A stretch of DNA of 64,000 nucleotides from Ruegeria atlantica (GCF_013032505.1 NZ_WQCG01000001.1:1302001-1366000), one strand, 5' to 3'. Shown: positions 1 to 8,730, counted from the first letter of the stretch. The notes: generated by a model from the letters alone, not told the origin. Numbers and translations: made by a program.

Positions 1-238
1 GCTGCACCAGGCCAACAAGACGATGAATGATTTCATCGGCAAAAAGGTTCTGGGTCGTGAGCCGGAGCAGGGCGAACAACCCAACATCCTTCAGGACTAT
101 GCAAACACGTCTTCGGCCGGATCAATCATCGCGTTCTCAAAATATTCAGATGATCTTTCAGACGGTGACGTCGGGCTGATCTGTTCTTTCGGAGCGGGCT
201 ACTCGGTGGGTTCAGTGATCGTTAAGCGGCACGGGTAA
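1..238 (+). CDS. Beta-ketoacyl-ACP synthase III, C-terminal fragment
   Basis: The window opens inside this gene; codons run from base 2. The visible 78 residues are the C-terminal end of a KAS III (FabH-like) enzyme, which condenses an acyl-CoA with malonyl-ACP to start fatty acid chains. The catalytic His motif HQAN is at residues 2-5 of the fragment, the catalytic Asn lies in the ANTSSAGS stretch, and the closing glycine-rich GAGYSVGS segment is typical of the thiolase fold. The N-terminal half with the active-site Cys lies outside the window, so orthology to housekeeping FabH versus a secondary KAS III-like enzyme cannot be decided. Confidence 0.85.
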   Translation, partial: LHQANKTMNDFIGKKVLGREPEQGEQPNILQDYANTSSAGSIIAFSKYSDDLSDGDVGLICSFGAGYSVGSVIVKRHG

Positions 239-246
239 TATACTGA

Positions 247-262
247 TGCAGCGAAAGCTGCA
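247..262 (+). terminator. Hairpin after the KAS III gene
   Basis: A perfect six-pair stem (TGCAGC/GCTGCA) closed by a GAAA tetraloop starts nine bases after the KAS III stop codon. No T-run follows it, so it may be a mRNA 3'-end hairpin rather than a classical intrinsic terminator. Confidence 0.35.
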
Positions 263-326
263 CCGCCTCTGGGTGCACTCCAGGTTTTGGCATTGACCCA
301 GACTTGCAAGCTGTCATCTGTCGTCC

Positions 327-836
327 ATGACATTACGCAGGCCAAAAATAACAGATGCATCCAGCATTGCCGCAATTTCGATTGAGGTGTGGGTGGGCAC
401 TTATCTGAAGCGCGGCGTAAGTGCCTTTTTTGCGGACTATGCGCTGGAAGAGTTCCAGCCATCGAATATCGAGAAACTCATACTCGATCCCACTCAGTTC
501 ATCATCGCCTCGGAAAATGAGGAAGGGATCGACGGGTTCATACGTGTTTCCTCTGGAAGCATAGCGCCGGTGCCCGGCTGCTCAGAATTTGAAATCGCTA
601 CTTTCTACGTACAGCCGCGTCACCAGGGAAAGGGGATTGGCAAACGTTTGTTGAACGCGGCGCTACAATTCTGCCGTGACCAACAGGCCGCTTCAGTTTG
701 GCTTGCGACGAACGCTGAAAACGACCCGGCTATCGCTTTCTACCTTGCGCAGGGATTCGATCATGTCGGAGAGACCCATTTTCGGATCGAAAACCAAAAG
801 TACCTGAACAACGTGTATTCGGTTCACTTGGCTTGA
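327..836 (+). CDS. GNAT family N-acetyltransferase
   Basis: A 169-residue protein of usual GNAT length. The acetyl-CoA pyrophosphate-binding motif A (RHQGKGIG, residues 98-105) follows a beta strand ending in FYVQP, and motif B (NDPAIAFYLAQGF, about 132-144) contains the usual Tyr near the C-terminus. It should transfer an acetyl group from acetyl-CoA to an amine, but the substrate cannot be read from sequence. It stands alone between the KAS III gene and a leftward gene. No clear Shine-Dalgarno sequence precedes the ATG, so the start is less certain than the family. Confidence 0.85.
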   Translation: MTLRRPKITDASSIAAISIEVWVGTYLKRGVSAFFADYALEEFQPSNIEKLILDPTQFIIASENEEGIDGFIRVSSGSIAPVPGCSEFEIATFYVQPRHQGKGIGKRLLNAALQFCRDQQAASVWLATNAENDPAIAFYLAQGFDHVGETHFRIENQKYLNNVYSVHLA

Positions 837-936
837 TTCAGCAAAAAATTCGCAGCGGACTTTATGCCGCTACGCGGTAGGCAACAATTCCCTCGAAACT
901 GACCGCCCAAAATTACTGGTGATTTGCTTAGGAACC

Positions 937-1398
937 TCAGCTTACGCTTTCCTCTTCCAGATGCAGTTTCATGTCCAGAAGGACTTGTTGCAGCTGGCTG
1001 GTTTCCCTCAACAGGCGCTTGGCCTCGTTCACCGTAATGATACCGTCCTCGATTGCCGACTGATACTCGGTCATCAACATCGCAAAACGCTGGCTCAGCG
1101 CGATCACGTCTGAATTCACGCCACCGGTGCGGGGGCTGTCGTCATTGCGGCCGTCATAAGACAGAGTGATATTTTTCAGGTCGGCCAGCGCCGAGGTGAC
1201 GTGAGGGAAGTTCGACACAGCCTCCAGTCTTGCCACTGCATCCACTGGCATGAACCTGTCAGCATGTTCCGTATTGTCAGAATAGTAACGGCCCAATGTG
1301 GCTTTGGATTTGCCTGTAATCTCGCATGCGGATTCGATTCCGACATCCTTGACCAGCGCTTCAGTATGTTTTTTCAGGTAGGCCCCGATATCTGCCAT
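937..1398 (-). CDS. Small helix-turn-helix protein of unknown role
   Basis: The reading frame is open up to 1470, but I chose the ATG at 1398 because AAAGG lies about seven bases upstream and the earlier ATGs lack a ribosome site. This gives 153 residues. An N-terminal helical stretch (about 18-35, with the segment ITGKSKATLGRYYSD) looks like a phage CII-type or Xre-type helix-turn-helix. The C-terminal half (about 90-150) is strongly helical and probably oligomerises. No partner gene is adjacent; it is transcribed away from tdk. I do not recognise a named family, so DNA binding is inferred only from the helix pattern. Confidence 0.6.
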   Translation of the reverse strand: MADIGAYLKKHTEALVKDVGIESACEITGKSKATLGRYYSDNTEHADRFMPVDAVARLEAVSNFPHVTSALADLKNITLSYDGRNDDSPRTGGVNSDVIALSQRFAMLMTEYQSAIEDGIITVNEAKRLLRETSQLQQVLLDMKLHLEEESVS

Positions 1399-1617
1399 AT
1401 TTTTACCTTTACTGCCTGCACGCCCCACTAAATCTGCCATTGCGGGGGAAAGGAAAAAGAAATTTCCCATACTCGATTCATAATTGAAATGTCATATGTT
1501 GGCTATCCCTCAGATAAGCAGGGGTTTTGTGAGTGAGTGGGGGCATTTCATGCCAGTAATGAGTGATTGCGGGTCGGTTTTCTTGTCCCGCTACGGTTAG
1601 GCCGCATGTTGGCCGAT

Positions 1618-1694
1618 GGCGTCGCTGTTGTTGAGGCGGGGGGATCCATCCCCAATGGGCTTACGCTCGACCTCTGCAACAATAACGGCGACGT
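1618..1694 (+). promoter_or_regulatory. Long imperfect hairpin in the tdk leader
   Basis: The 356-base gap between the HTH gene and tdk holds a long imperfect inverted repeat. CGTCGCTGTTGTTGAGG on the left pairs with CCTC-CAAC-AATAACGGCGACG on the right, and an inner palindrome GGGGATCCATCCCC lies at about 1640-1653. It sits about 60 bases upstream of tdk, so it would lie in the tdk leader RNA if transcription begins upstream of 1618. I do not match it to a known riboswitch. Confidence 0.4.
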
Positions 1695-1754
1695 CGCTTA
1701 TTCAAGCGCTTTTGATGGCTTGCCCGGATAAGACAGGCGTTTTAGACCCGGGTC

Positions 1755-2333
1755 ATGGCAAAACTATACTTCAATTATTCGACAATGAACGCGGGTAAGT
1801 CGACCGTGTTACTGCAAGCTTCGCACAACTACCGTGAGAGGGGCATGGACACCTATCTAATGACCGCAGCCTTGGACGGCCGGGCCGGTGTCGGCAAGAT
1901 CGCCTCGCGCATCGGAATCTCGGCTGATGCGGACACGTTCGCAGCTGAAAACGACGTCTTCGCGATGATTGAACAGCGCTTGAAAAAAGGGAACGTCACC
2001 TGCGTTTTTGTGGATGAGGCGCAATTTCTGACCGAAGAACAAGTCTGGCAGCTTGCGCGCGCGGTGGATGACCTTGGAGTTCCCGTCCTTGCCTATGGCT
2101 TGCGCGTAGATTTTCAGGGCCGCCTGTTTCCCGGCTCAGCTGCCCTGCTGGCCCTGGCCGACGAAATGCGCGAAGTGCGGACCATTTGTGAATGCGGGCG
2201 CAAGGCCACGATGGTCATCCGCCAGGACGAAAACGGCAACGCCATCACTGAGGGCGCACAAGTGCAGATTGGCGGCAATGAAACCTATGTTTCGCTTTGC
2301 CGCAAACACTGGCGTGAAGCCGTCGGGCGCTAG
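1755..2333 (+). CDS. tdk: Thymidine kinase
   Basis: The 192-residue product phosphorylates thymidine with ATP to dTMP in the salvage pathway. It is a type II (bacterial/cellular-like) enzyme: the P-loop is MNAGKST at residues 11-17, the Walker B-like VDEAQ ends at residue 90, and a C-terminal zinc ribbon is marked by the CECG pair and a later CRKH. Length fits the E. coli-like family. The gene ends converging on the hydroxyacid dehydrogenase with a four-base overlap. The GGGTC before the ATG is a weak ribosome site, but the start agrees with the family N-terminus. Confidence 0.95.
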   Translation: MAKLYFNYSTMNAGKSTVLLQASHNYRERGMDTYLMTAALDGRAGVGKIASRIGISADADTFAAENDVFAMIEQRLKKGNVTCVFVDEAQFLTEEQVWQLARAVDDLGVPVLAYGLRVDFQGRLFPGSAALLALADEMREVRTICECGRKATMVIRQDENGNAITEGAQVQIGGNETYVSLCRKHWREAVGR

Positions 2334-3280
2334 ACCGGGTTCGGCAATGGGCGACCTGCAACATATGCCGCGACATTATCCAGCGCCAATTGCCCCATAT
2401 CAGTACGCACCTCTTCTGTCGCTGTGCCGAGATGCGGCAGTATCGTCACATTCTCCATATCGCGCAGGGCCTGCGGAACAGCGGGTTCGAACTCATACAC
2501 GTCAAGGCCGGCCCCAGCGAGCTGACCGGCTTGCAGGGCGGCGATCAAGGCGGATTCGTCCACGACTTCTCCGCGCGCAATATTGATGAGGATACCCGAG
2601 GGTTTCATCGCCTCTAGCACGTGTGCATTAATGAGGTGGCGCGTTTCTGCTCCACCCGGAACGGCGAGCACCAGGAAGTCTACCACAGACGCCAATTCTT
2701 TCAGGTCCGGGATATTCTCGGCGGGAAACTCCACTTCTTTCGGGCTGCGCGACTGGTAGACCACGTCCATCCCGAAACCAAAATGACAGCGCCAGGCAAT
2801 AGCCTGACCAATTCGGCCCATCCCGACGATTCCAACGCGTTTTCCGGTCACGTGATGACCCAGCATTTGCGTCGGATGCCAGCCCTGCCAGTTTCCGGAA
2901 CGCACCAGCCTTTCACCCTCGCCTGCGCGGCGCGCCGTCGACAGAAGCAAGGACATTGCGATGTCAGCCGTGGCATCGGTAACAGCACCAGGGGTGTTAG
3001 TGACTTCAATCCCTGCCGCCCGCGCGGCTGCAACGTCAATATGGTTGTAACCCACACCGAAATTGGCCAGCAATTTGCAGCGCAGTTGCGGAACCTCAGC
3101 AAAAACCTTAGCCGAAAACTGATCGCCCAGAGTCGGCACAACCACGTCGAACTCAGTCAAGGCGCGCAGCATTTCCTCGGGCGACATGGGCAAAGTGCTG
3201 CTGCGAATCTCAACGTCAAACTCGGTTCGGGCACGTGATTCGACGGCAATGGTCATCGGGCGCGCAATCAGCAATTTCAT
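2330..3280 (-). CDS. D-2-hydroxyacid dehydrogenase (glyoxylate/hydroxypyruvate reductase type)
   Basis: A 316-residue NAD(P)-dependent oxidoreductase of the D-isomer-specific family. The Rossmann motif GMGRIG is at 153-158, the substrate-binding/catalytic Arg at 236 in NIARGE, the catalytic Glu at 265 in YEFEP, and the proton-donor His at 283 in LPHLG. These are the complete catalytic set. By similarity it probably reduces glyoxylate, hydroxypyruvate or another 2-keto acid, with the exact substrate unresolved. It is the last gene of a leftward operon, and its ATG overlaps the TGA of the CsaA-like gene. Confidence 0.9.
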   Translation of the reverse strand: MKLLIARPMTIAVESRARTEFDVEIRSSTLPMSPEEMLRALTEFDVVVPTLGDQFSAKVFAEVPQLRCKLLANFGVGYNHIDVAAARAAGIEVTNTPGAVTDATADIAMSLLLSTARRAGEGERLVRSGNWQGWHPTQMLGHHVTGKRVGIVGMGRIGQAIAWRCHFGFGMDVVYQSRSPKEVEFPAENIPDLKELASVVDFLVLAVPGGAETRHLINAHVLEAMKPSGILINIARGEVVDESALIAALQAGQLAGAGLDVYEFEPAVPQALRDMENVTILPHLGTATEEVRTDMGQLALDNVAAYVAGRPLPNPV

Positions 3281-3618
3281 CAGTGCATCCTTCCACCGAC
3301 GGGAACTTCATCATCCGGTCCGATAAGGACGATCTCGCCCTTCTCATCTGGCAAGCCCAGGACCAAAACCTCGGACATGAACTTGCCAATCTGGCGCGGC
3401 GGGAAATTGACAACGGCCATCACCTGCTTGCCCACTAGCGTCGCAGGATCGTAATGCGCCGTTATCTGGGCCGAGGTTCTGCGCTCGCCAATTTCATCAC
3501 CAAAGTCGATCCACATCTTGATCGCGGGCTTGCGGGCCTCGGGGTACGGTTCGGCGCGCAGGACCTTGCCGACCCGAATGTCGACTTTCAGAAAGTCGTC
3601 GAAAGAAATCTCACTCAC
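3280..3618 (-). CDS. csaA: CsaA-like tRNA-binding-domain protein
   Basis: A 112-residue stand-alone tRNA-binding (OB-fold) domain, like the CsaA chaperone-like protein. The DFLKVDIRVGKVL opening and the C-terminal VLGLPDEKGEIVLI are characteristic. The frame is open further upstream, but I chose GTG at 3618: AGGAG lies seven bases before it and the resulting length matches the family. The start overlaps the proC stop by eight bases, so the two are translationally coupled. CsaA has been linked to protein export and tRNA binding; its role here is inferred only from the domain. Confidence 0.85.
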   Translation of the reverse strand: MSEISFDDFLKVDIRVGKVLRAEPYPEARKPAIKMWIDFGDEIGERRTSAQITAHYDPATLVGKQVMAVVNFPPRQIGKFMSEVLVLGLPDEKGEIVLIGPDDEVPVGGRMH

Positions 3619-4426
3619 GGGACAGCTCCTTGGATCGGTCGGTTGCGGCCTTAACGGCGCGGTGCAGCAGATCGGGGAAACCTTCTTCCTCATGCATCAG
3701 CACTTCAAGCGCAGCTTGCGTTGTACCGTTGGGAGAGGTCACGTTTACGCGCAATTGCGAGGGATCTTCTTCAGCGGCCATAGCAAGGGCCCCTGCCCCG
3801 GCGACGGTGGATTTGGCCAGCTTCATCGCCAATTCATGGCTCAGGCCCTGCGCTTGTCCGGCAGCTGCCAGCGTTTCGATCAAGTGGAAGACGTAAGCTG
3901 GCCCCGAACCGCTGAGGCCCGTCACAGCGTCCATCTGCGCCTCATCATCCAGACGAACTGTGTCTCCGATTGCGGACAATAGGTTTTCCGCCAAGGCAAC
4001 ATCGGCGGCTGAAGCAGTCGAATTGCCGATCAACGCAGTAATTCCCTGACGGATGGCAGCCGGTGTGTTCGGCATCGCCCGCACGATAGGTGTGCCATCG
4101 CCCAACGCATCCTCAAACGTAGCAATTGAAGTACCCGCAGCGACTGAGACGAACAGGCTGCGGCCTCCACCCAGCGCCTTGATTGCCGGCAGCGCCTCGC
4201 CCATCATCTGAGGTTTTACGGCCACCAGTACAACCGCCGGGGCCTCGGGCAACGGAGTGTTGATATTGACGCCTAGCGACTTCAACCAATCAGATGGATA
4301 AGGGTCGATCACCCAGACGGCTGACGCAGGAAGGCCATGCTCCAACCACCCGGCGAGCATGGCCGATCCCATCTTGCCGCACCCCAGAAGAACAAGCCCC
4401 TGCTCAGCGACGCGTGACATGTCCAT
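3611..4426 (-). CDS. proC: Pyrroline-5-carboxylate reductase
   Basis: The 271-residue enzyme reduces 1-pyrroline-5-carboxylate to proline with NAD(P)H, the last step of proline synthesis. The N-terminal Rossmann motif GCGKMG is near residues 16-21, and the conserved GSGPAY motif of the helical dimer domain lies in the C-terminal third. Length is normal. It follows the YbjN gene by 36 bases and overlaps the CsaA-like gene, so it is in the middle of a leftward operon. A second ProC-like gene lies at 20.2 kb, but this copy is the canonical one. Confidence 0.95.
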   Translation of the reverse strand: MDMSRVAEQGLVLLGCGKMGSAMLAGWLEHGLPASAVWVIDPYPSDWLKSLGVNINTPLPEAPAVVLVAVKPQMMGEALPAIKALGGGRSLFVSVAAGTSIATFEDALGDGTPIVRAMPNTPAAIRQGITALIGNSTASAADVALAENLLSAIGDTVRLDDEAQMDAVTGLSGSGPAYVFHLIETLAAAGQAQGLSHELAMKLAKSTVAGAGALAMAAEEDPSQLRVNVTSPNGTTQAALEVLMHEEEGFPDLLHRAVKAATDRSKELSRE

Positions 4427-4462
4427 AATTGCCCCTTCCCTTATCCGGTTTGGGGCAAAGCT

Positions 4463-4963
4463 TTACGCGCGGCCGTAGGCCTCTGCAATGGCGACCTGCA
4501 TCGCGTCCTCGGGATCGCGGTTGCCCCAGGTGACCAACTGGATCGCTGGGTAATAACGCTCAGCGCTCAGCACCGCTGCGGTGATCATTGTGTCGATCTG
4601 TTCTGGGCTGGCCATTTGGCCGCCGGTCAAAACCAGTCCGTACCGGTAAACCATAAGCTTTTGATTAGCCCAGTAGGTAAACGCACCGGCCCAGCACTGA
4701 TCGTTCATCTTGTTGAGCAGCTCATAAAGCTCATTCGTGCGTTCGGATGGCGGGTCCATTTCGAAAGAGCACACCATGCGGAGTGTTTCGTCATAATTGG
4801 ACCAAGCCAGGGTGATCGAGTATGTGCGCCACTGCCCCTCAACAGCCATAGCTATCTGATCATCCCCGATCCGGTCGAAATCCCAATCATGGTGTTCGGC
4901 AAGATGTTCAACAATGTCGATTGGATGAAGGTCTTCTTCGAGAAACTGTTCGGAAAGGGCCAT
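4463..4963 (-). CDS. YbjN domain-containing protein
   Basis: A 166-residue protein with the YbjN fold, a type III secretion chaperone-like alpha/beta domain. Family marks are the early IVEHLAEHHDWDFDR and the later ELYELLNKMN with CWAGAFTYW. In E. coli YbjN overexpression affects motility and stress, but no biochemical function is settled. It is the first gene of the leftward run that continues into proC, an arrangement often seen in roseobacters, though the functional link is unknown. Confidence 0.85.
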   Translation of the reverse strand: MALSEQFLEEDLHPIDIVEHLAEHHDWDFDRIGDDQIAMAVEGQWRTYSITLAWSNYDETLRMVCSFEMDPPSERTNELYELLNKMNDQCWAGAFTYWANQKLMVYRYGLVLTGGQMASPEQIDTMITAAVLSAERYYPAIQLVTWGNRDPEDAMQVAIAEAYGRA

Positions 4964-5212
4964 AATGCCACCTCACTAATCTCTAGCCTTTTAGGGGCTG
5001 GCAGCGCCCCAGCGCTAGTTGCTTGCTCTACAAGCCGGGCTTCCCCAGTCTGCCTGTACTAGATATGGTGCGCCGCGGGCAGGGTTCTGGCAACCCTATT
5101 TGTTGGGGATAACAGCAATAAGTTGTGGACAGTAGGCAACGGCGATCAAAATATTGGCCGCTCACACAGCTTTGTCTTGATTAAATTCAGCAAGACGTCA
5201 GAATACACATCA

Positions 5213-5252
5213 CCGCACAATCCAATGCCGGATTGCGCGGCGGTTTTCTTTT
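5213..5252 (+). terminator. Strong rho-independent terminator on the plus strand
   Basis: CCGCACAATCC and GGATTGCGCGG form an 11-pair stem with one mismatch around a six-base loop, followed by CGGTTTTCTTTTC. The T-rich side is on the plus strand, but no plus-strand gene lies upstream; YbjN and ubiK both run leftward. It may end an unannotated small RNA starting in the 4964-5276 gap. Confidence 0.65.
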
Positions 5253-5276
5253 CTCAAAATTTCGGGTTTGCGGAAC

Positions 5277-5525
5277 TTATTTGTCCAGCTTGGCTTCAAG
5301 CGCGGCAATGCGCGCCTCAAGTGCGGCGTTTTCTTCACGCGCTTTCTGCGCCATGGCACGCACGGCATCAAATTCCTCACGCGTGACGAAATCGCGGTCA
5401 GCCAGCCAGCGATCGATCATCGACTTCATCGCATTCTCGGCCTCTTCCCGCGCGCCTTGCGCCACGCCCATAGCATTGGTCATCAGCTGGGAAACGTCAT
5501 CAAGAATCTTATTACGGGTTTGCAT
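5277..5525 (-). CDS. ubiK: UbiK/BMFP-family accessory factor
   Basis: An 82-residue protein of the BMFP (formerly DUF526, YqiC/UbiK) family. The N-terminal amphipathic helix (KILDDVSQLMTNAMGVAQG) can touch membrane, and the C-terminal part (about 48-82, REEFDAVRAMAQK to ALEAKL) is a trimeric coiled coil. In enterobacteria UbiK helps the cytosolic ubiquinone-synthesis metabolon around UbiJ. It is divergent from lgt with 97 bases between them. Confidence 0.9.
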   Translation of the reverse strand: MQTRNKILDDVSQLMTNAMGVAQGAREEAENAMKSMIDRWLADRDFVTREEFDAVRAMAQKAREENAALEARIAALEAKLDK

Positions 5526-5622
5526 GGCTTTACTCCGGTATCGCGGTTGGTCTCTATATGGGTAAAGATTGGCTCGGGCTCAAGGTTGACTTGCCCCGCA
5601 AACCCCGGGCAATGAGACGCAC

Positions 5623-6510
5623 ATGCAGGCTGTTCTGAATTTCCCCGACCTTTCGCCCGAATTGTTCTCGATCTCGCTGTTCGGGATGGAGTTCGCACTC
5701 AGGTGGTACGCGCTGGCCTATATCGTCGGCATTCTGATCGCATGGCGACTGGGCATTATGGCATTGAAACGCCCTGCCCTTTGGCCCGCGGAAACACCCC
5801 CGATGAAGCCGCAGCAGTTGGAGGATCTGATCACCTGGATCATCCTGGGCGTTATTCTGGGCGGGCGTCTTGGGTTCGTTCTGTTCTATCAACCGGGTTA
5901 TTACCTGTCGCACCCGCTGGAGATTCTGAAGATCTGGCAGGGTGGGATGGCCTTTCATGGTGGGCTGCTGGGGGTTGTTGTCGCATCATACCTTTACGGG
6001 CGTCGGCATCAGATACCGATTTTATCCATGGCCGATCTGATTGCACACGCTGTTCCACCCGGCTTGCTGCTGGGCCGATTGGCGAATTTCACGAATGCCG
6101 AACTTTGGGGACGACCCAGCGAGGTTCCGTGGGCGGTGATCTTTCCCGGCGCTGCCGCGCAAGATTGCCCCGGCGTTGTCGCCGGAATGTGTGCCCGCCA
6201 TCCTTCGCAACTGTACGAAGCCGCGCTGGAAGGGTTGTTGCTGGGCACAGTTCTCCTGTGGATGGCTTACCGGCGCGGGGCATTTCACAAGCCAGGCCTC
6301 GTGACCGGCGTCTTTCTAACAGGCTATGGGGCTTCGCGGTTCTTCGTCGAGTTCTTTCGCCAACCCGATGCGCAATTTGTCTCGCCCGGCAATCCGCTGG
6401 GACTGGCGTGGCATCTTGGCGGATACGGTCTGACGATGGGACAACTTCTGTCTCTGCCGATGATCGCACTTGGCCTTTGGCTCGCGTTGCGCGCGCGATC
6501 GGCGCTATGA
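5623..6510 (+). CDS. lgt: Prolipoprotein diacylglyceryl transferase
   Basis: The 295-residue inner-membrane enzyme transfers diacylglycerol from phosphatidylglycerol to the lipobox Cys of prolipoproteins, the first step of lipoprotein maturation. Visible family marks are several hydrophobic segments, the HGG motif after GGMAF (about residue 112), and the signature [14 protein letters not shown] around 151-164 carrying essential Arg and Asn residues. Length is normal. Its TGA overlaps the next ATG as ATGA, so lgt, the MidA-like gene and pgeF form one coupled operon. Confidence 0.96.
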   Translation: MQAVLNFPDLSPELFSISLFGMEFALRWYALAYIVGILIAWRLGIMALKRPALWPAETPPMKPQQLEDLITWIILGVILGGRLGFVLFYQPGYYLSHPLEILKIWQGGMAFHGGLLGVVVASYLYGRRHQIPILSMADLIAHAVPPGLLLGRLANFTNAELWGRPSEVPWAVIFPGAAAQDCPGVVAGMCARHPSQLYEAALEGLLLGTVLLWMAYRRGAFHKPGLVTGVFLTGYGASRFFVEFFRQPDAQFVSPGNPLGLAWHLGGYGLTMGQLLSLPMIALGLWLALRARSAL

Positions 6511-7574
6511 ACCTTAAGGACCACCTGCTGGCGCAAATCGCGTTGAACGGCCCGATGAGCGTCGCCGATTTCATGACCGAATGCCTGCTGAACCCCAAGT
6601 TCGGGTACTATACCACCCGCGATCCTTTGGGCGCACAGGGGGATTTCATCACAGCCCCGGAAATCAGCCAGATGTTTGGCGAGTTGATCGGTCTTAGCCT
6701 GGCGCAATGCTGGATAGATCAGGGCAAGCCGGACAGTTTCACGCTGGCCGAGTTGGGGCCGGGACGCGGCACCCTGATGGAAGATATCCTGCGCGCGACC
6801 CGCAGCGTGCCGGGCTTCCATGCGGCGGCCGAAATCGTGTTGTTCGAAGCCTCGCCTGCGCTTCGGGACAGACAGGCCCAAACACTCAGCATTCACGATC
6901 CGCGCTGGATCGATTCGCTTACCGAATTGCCCGAAGCTCCTCTGTTTCTGGTGGCGAACGAGTTTTTTGACGCACTGCCAATCCGACAGTTCCTACGTGA
7001 CGGTGATGGCTGGCACGAACGTCTGATCGGCGCAGAAGGCGAATCGTTAGCGTTTGGCCTGGGGCCCAACACCAGTCAGGTCGCTCTTGCGGATCGCATT
7101 ACCGACACTGAAGACGGCGATCTGGTCGAACTTTGCGCGGCCGCTATTCCGATTCTGACCGTCATCGCAGGGCGGATCGCATCGTATGGTGGCACTGCGC
7201 TGATCGTTGATTATGGAGACTGGCAATCGCTGGGCGACACGTTTCAAGCTTTGCAATCACATGAACGTGTTGATCCCCTCCAAGCGCCGGGTCATGCGGA
7301 TTTGACCGCGCATGTAGATTTCGAACCGCTTGCCCTGGCGGCACGCGCGGCGGGTTGCGCACATACAAAGCTGACACCTCAGGGCATATTTCTGGAGCGA
7401 CTCGGCATCACTGCCCGCGCGCAGGCATTGGCATCACCACTCGGCGGGACTGAGCTTGAGACACTCATTGCTGCACATCGCCGGTTGACGCACCCCGAGG
7501 AAATGGGAAACCTGTTCAAAGTACTGGGCCTCTACCCCTCATATGCTGCACCTCCACCGGGACTGGAACCATGA
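6507..7574 (+). CDS. MidA/NDUFAF7-family SAM-dependent methyltransferase
   Basis: A 355-residue protein starting at the ATGA overlap with lgt; the longer upstream open frame is only the shadow of lgt. The SAM motif [10 protein letters not shown] is near residue 77, after the family opening on PMSVADFM and FGYYTT. The later NEFFDALP is also characteristic. In eukaryotes the homologue NDUFAF7 methylates an arginine of a complex I subunit; roseobacters carry complex I, so a similar role is plausible but not shown. It overlaps pgeF by four bases. Confidence 0.9.
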   Translation: MNLKDHLLAQIALNGPMSVADFMTECLLNPKFGYYTTRDPLGAQGDFITAPEISQMFGELIGLSLAQCWIDQGKPDSFTLAELGPGRGTLMEDILRATRSVPGFHAAAEIVLFEASPALRDRQAQTLSIHDPRWIDSLTELPEAPLFLVANEFFDALPIRQFLRDGDGWHERLIGAEGESLAFGLGPNTSQVALADRITDTEDGDLVELCAAAIPILTVIAGRIASYGGTALIVDYGDWQSLGDTFQALQSHERVDPLQAPGHADLTAHVDFEPLALAARAAGCAHTKLTPQGIFLERLGITARAQALASPLGGTELETLIAAHRRLTHPEEMGNLFKVLGLYPSYAAPPPGLEP

Positions 7575-8329
7575 CTTTGGAAATTCTGACCTCGGACATC
7601 CTTTCGCCTGTCCGCCACGGATTCTTCAGCCGCCGGGGCGGGGCATCTTCCGGTATATTTTCGGGTTTGAACTGCGGCTATGGCTCGTCTGACCAAACCG
7701 AAGCAGTGACGGTGAACCGTCAGCGCGTCGCCGCCGCGATGGAGGTCGAATCGGATGCTTTGGTCGGCGTACATCAAGTGCATTCGCCGACTGTTCTCAC
7801 AGTGGACGCGCCCATCAATGGAGAAAAGCCCAAGGCAGATGCCGTTGTCACCGCGACCCCTGGATTGGCGCTGACGATTCTGACCGCGGATTGCCAACCG
7901 GTGTTGTTTGCCGATCCTGACGCAAATGTGATCGGAGCCGCGCATGCGGGCTGGCGCGGTGCACTGGACGGCGTTTTGGAAGCAACCTTGGACGCGATGG
8001 AGGCTTTAGGGGCGCAAAGACAAAACACTGTCGCCGTTATTGGCCCGACGATTTCTCAAGGCGCCTATGAGGTCGGTCCCGATTTTCTGGATGAATTCGC
8101 TGCGGATTCACCCGATAATCTCAGGTTCTTCGCAAATGGTAGTGGGGATCGATTGCAGTTCGACCTGCCCGCCTTTGGTTTGCACAAGTTGCGGCAAGCT
8201 GGCGTGGGTCAGGCCGAATGGACGCGGCACTGCACCTATTCAGACCCGGACAGATTCTATTCCTACCGCCGCTCAACCCACGCGAAAGAGGCCGATTACG
8301 GCCGCCTGATTTCCGCCATTAAATTATAA
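7571..8329 (+). CDS. pgeF: Peptidoglycan editing factor / laccase-domain protein
   Basis: The 252-residue YfiH/PgeF (DUF152) protein. The metal-binding set is visible: His in GVHQVHSP (about residue 63), Cys in TADCQPV (about 119) and His in AAHAGWRG (about 136). In E. coli PgeF removes mis-incorporated serine from UDP-MurNAc peptides; other members are multicopper-type or purine nucleoside-processing enzymes. It is the third gene of the lgt operon, which fits a cell-envelope role. Confidence 0.9.
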   Translation: MTLEILTSDILSPVRHGFFSRRGGASSGIFSGLNCGYGSSDQTEAVTVNRQRVAAAMEVESDALVGVHQVHSPTVLTVDAPINGEKPKADAVVTATPGLALTILTADCQPVLFADPDANVIGAAHAGWRGALDGVLEATLDAMEALGAQRQNTVAVIGPTISQGAYEVGPDFLDEFAADSPDNLRFFANGSGDRLQFDLPAFGLHKLRQAGVGQAEWTRHCTYSDPDRFYSYRRSTHAKEADYGRLISAIKL

Positions 8330-8339
8330 CTCGCGCCCC

Positions 8340-8374
8340 AATTGTGGCAAAGTCGCCGCTTTTTTGCCACAATT
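8340..8374 (+). terminator. Perfect 12-pair inverted repeat after pgeF
   Basis: AATTGTGGCAAA and TTTGCCACAATT are perfect inverted repeats with an 11-base loop that ends in a T-run. It starts 11 bases after the pgeF stop codon. A T-tract does not follow the right arm, so it could be a mRNA-stabilising hairpin, a partial terminator or a protein-binding operator. Confidence 0.5.
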
Positions 8375-8601
8375 ATTGTGTCTGTTTGAGTCGAGACATT
8401 TTGATTTTTATTGTCCGCACTCAGATGTTTATCAATCGATTTTCCAGCAGTGCGAGGCATTCCAAAGGAAGAGGACCTGCTGACCTTCAATTATACTGCA
8501 TTAACCCCGGATCAGCCTTATCGGTGCCGCAATGACGCGTCACAGTGATCCGACAAGGGAAAACGGGGTGTTCACACTCCGATACGAGCAGGAACAATAT
8601 C

Positions 8602-8730
8602 ATGAAGGTCAAATCTCGCTTCCTCAGTGCCGTTGTTGCGGCCACGCGAGAGCAGGCACCGGAAATGCCGTGGAAACGGGTTTCCAGTACTTCGGTCCGG
8701 GTCGCGCGCCGCTTGGCGCGCCGGCGCTGA
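8602..8730 (+). CDS. Small basic protein, unknown function
   Basis: A 42-residue reading frame beginning MKVKSRFL and ending in the Arg-rich VARRLARRR. AGGA stands about ten bases before the ATG. The pattern of a basic start, a central PEMPW and an Arg-rich tail resembles short hypothetical proteins I recall from other Rhodobacteraceae, but this cannot be checked here. It lies alone in the 734-base space between pgeF and the Hint gene. The net charge is strongly positive, compatible with nucleic acid or membrane binding, but no function is assigned. Confidence 0.5.
   Translation: MKVKSRFLSAVVAATREQAPEMPWKRVSSTSVRVARRLARRR

Noticed and set aside
1596..1602. GTTAGGC resembling an integron attC core site
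   Set aside because: No matching inverse core or integrase was found at the expected distance.
5703..6506. Extended frame upstream of the MidA-like gene (part of a 623-codon frame)
   Set aside because: It is out of frame inside lgt. Only the part from 6507 matches the methyltransferase family.
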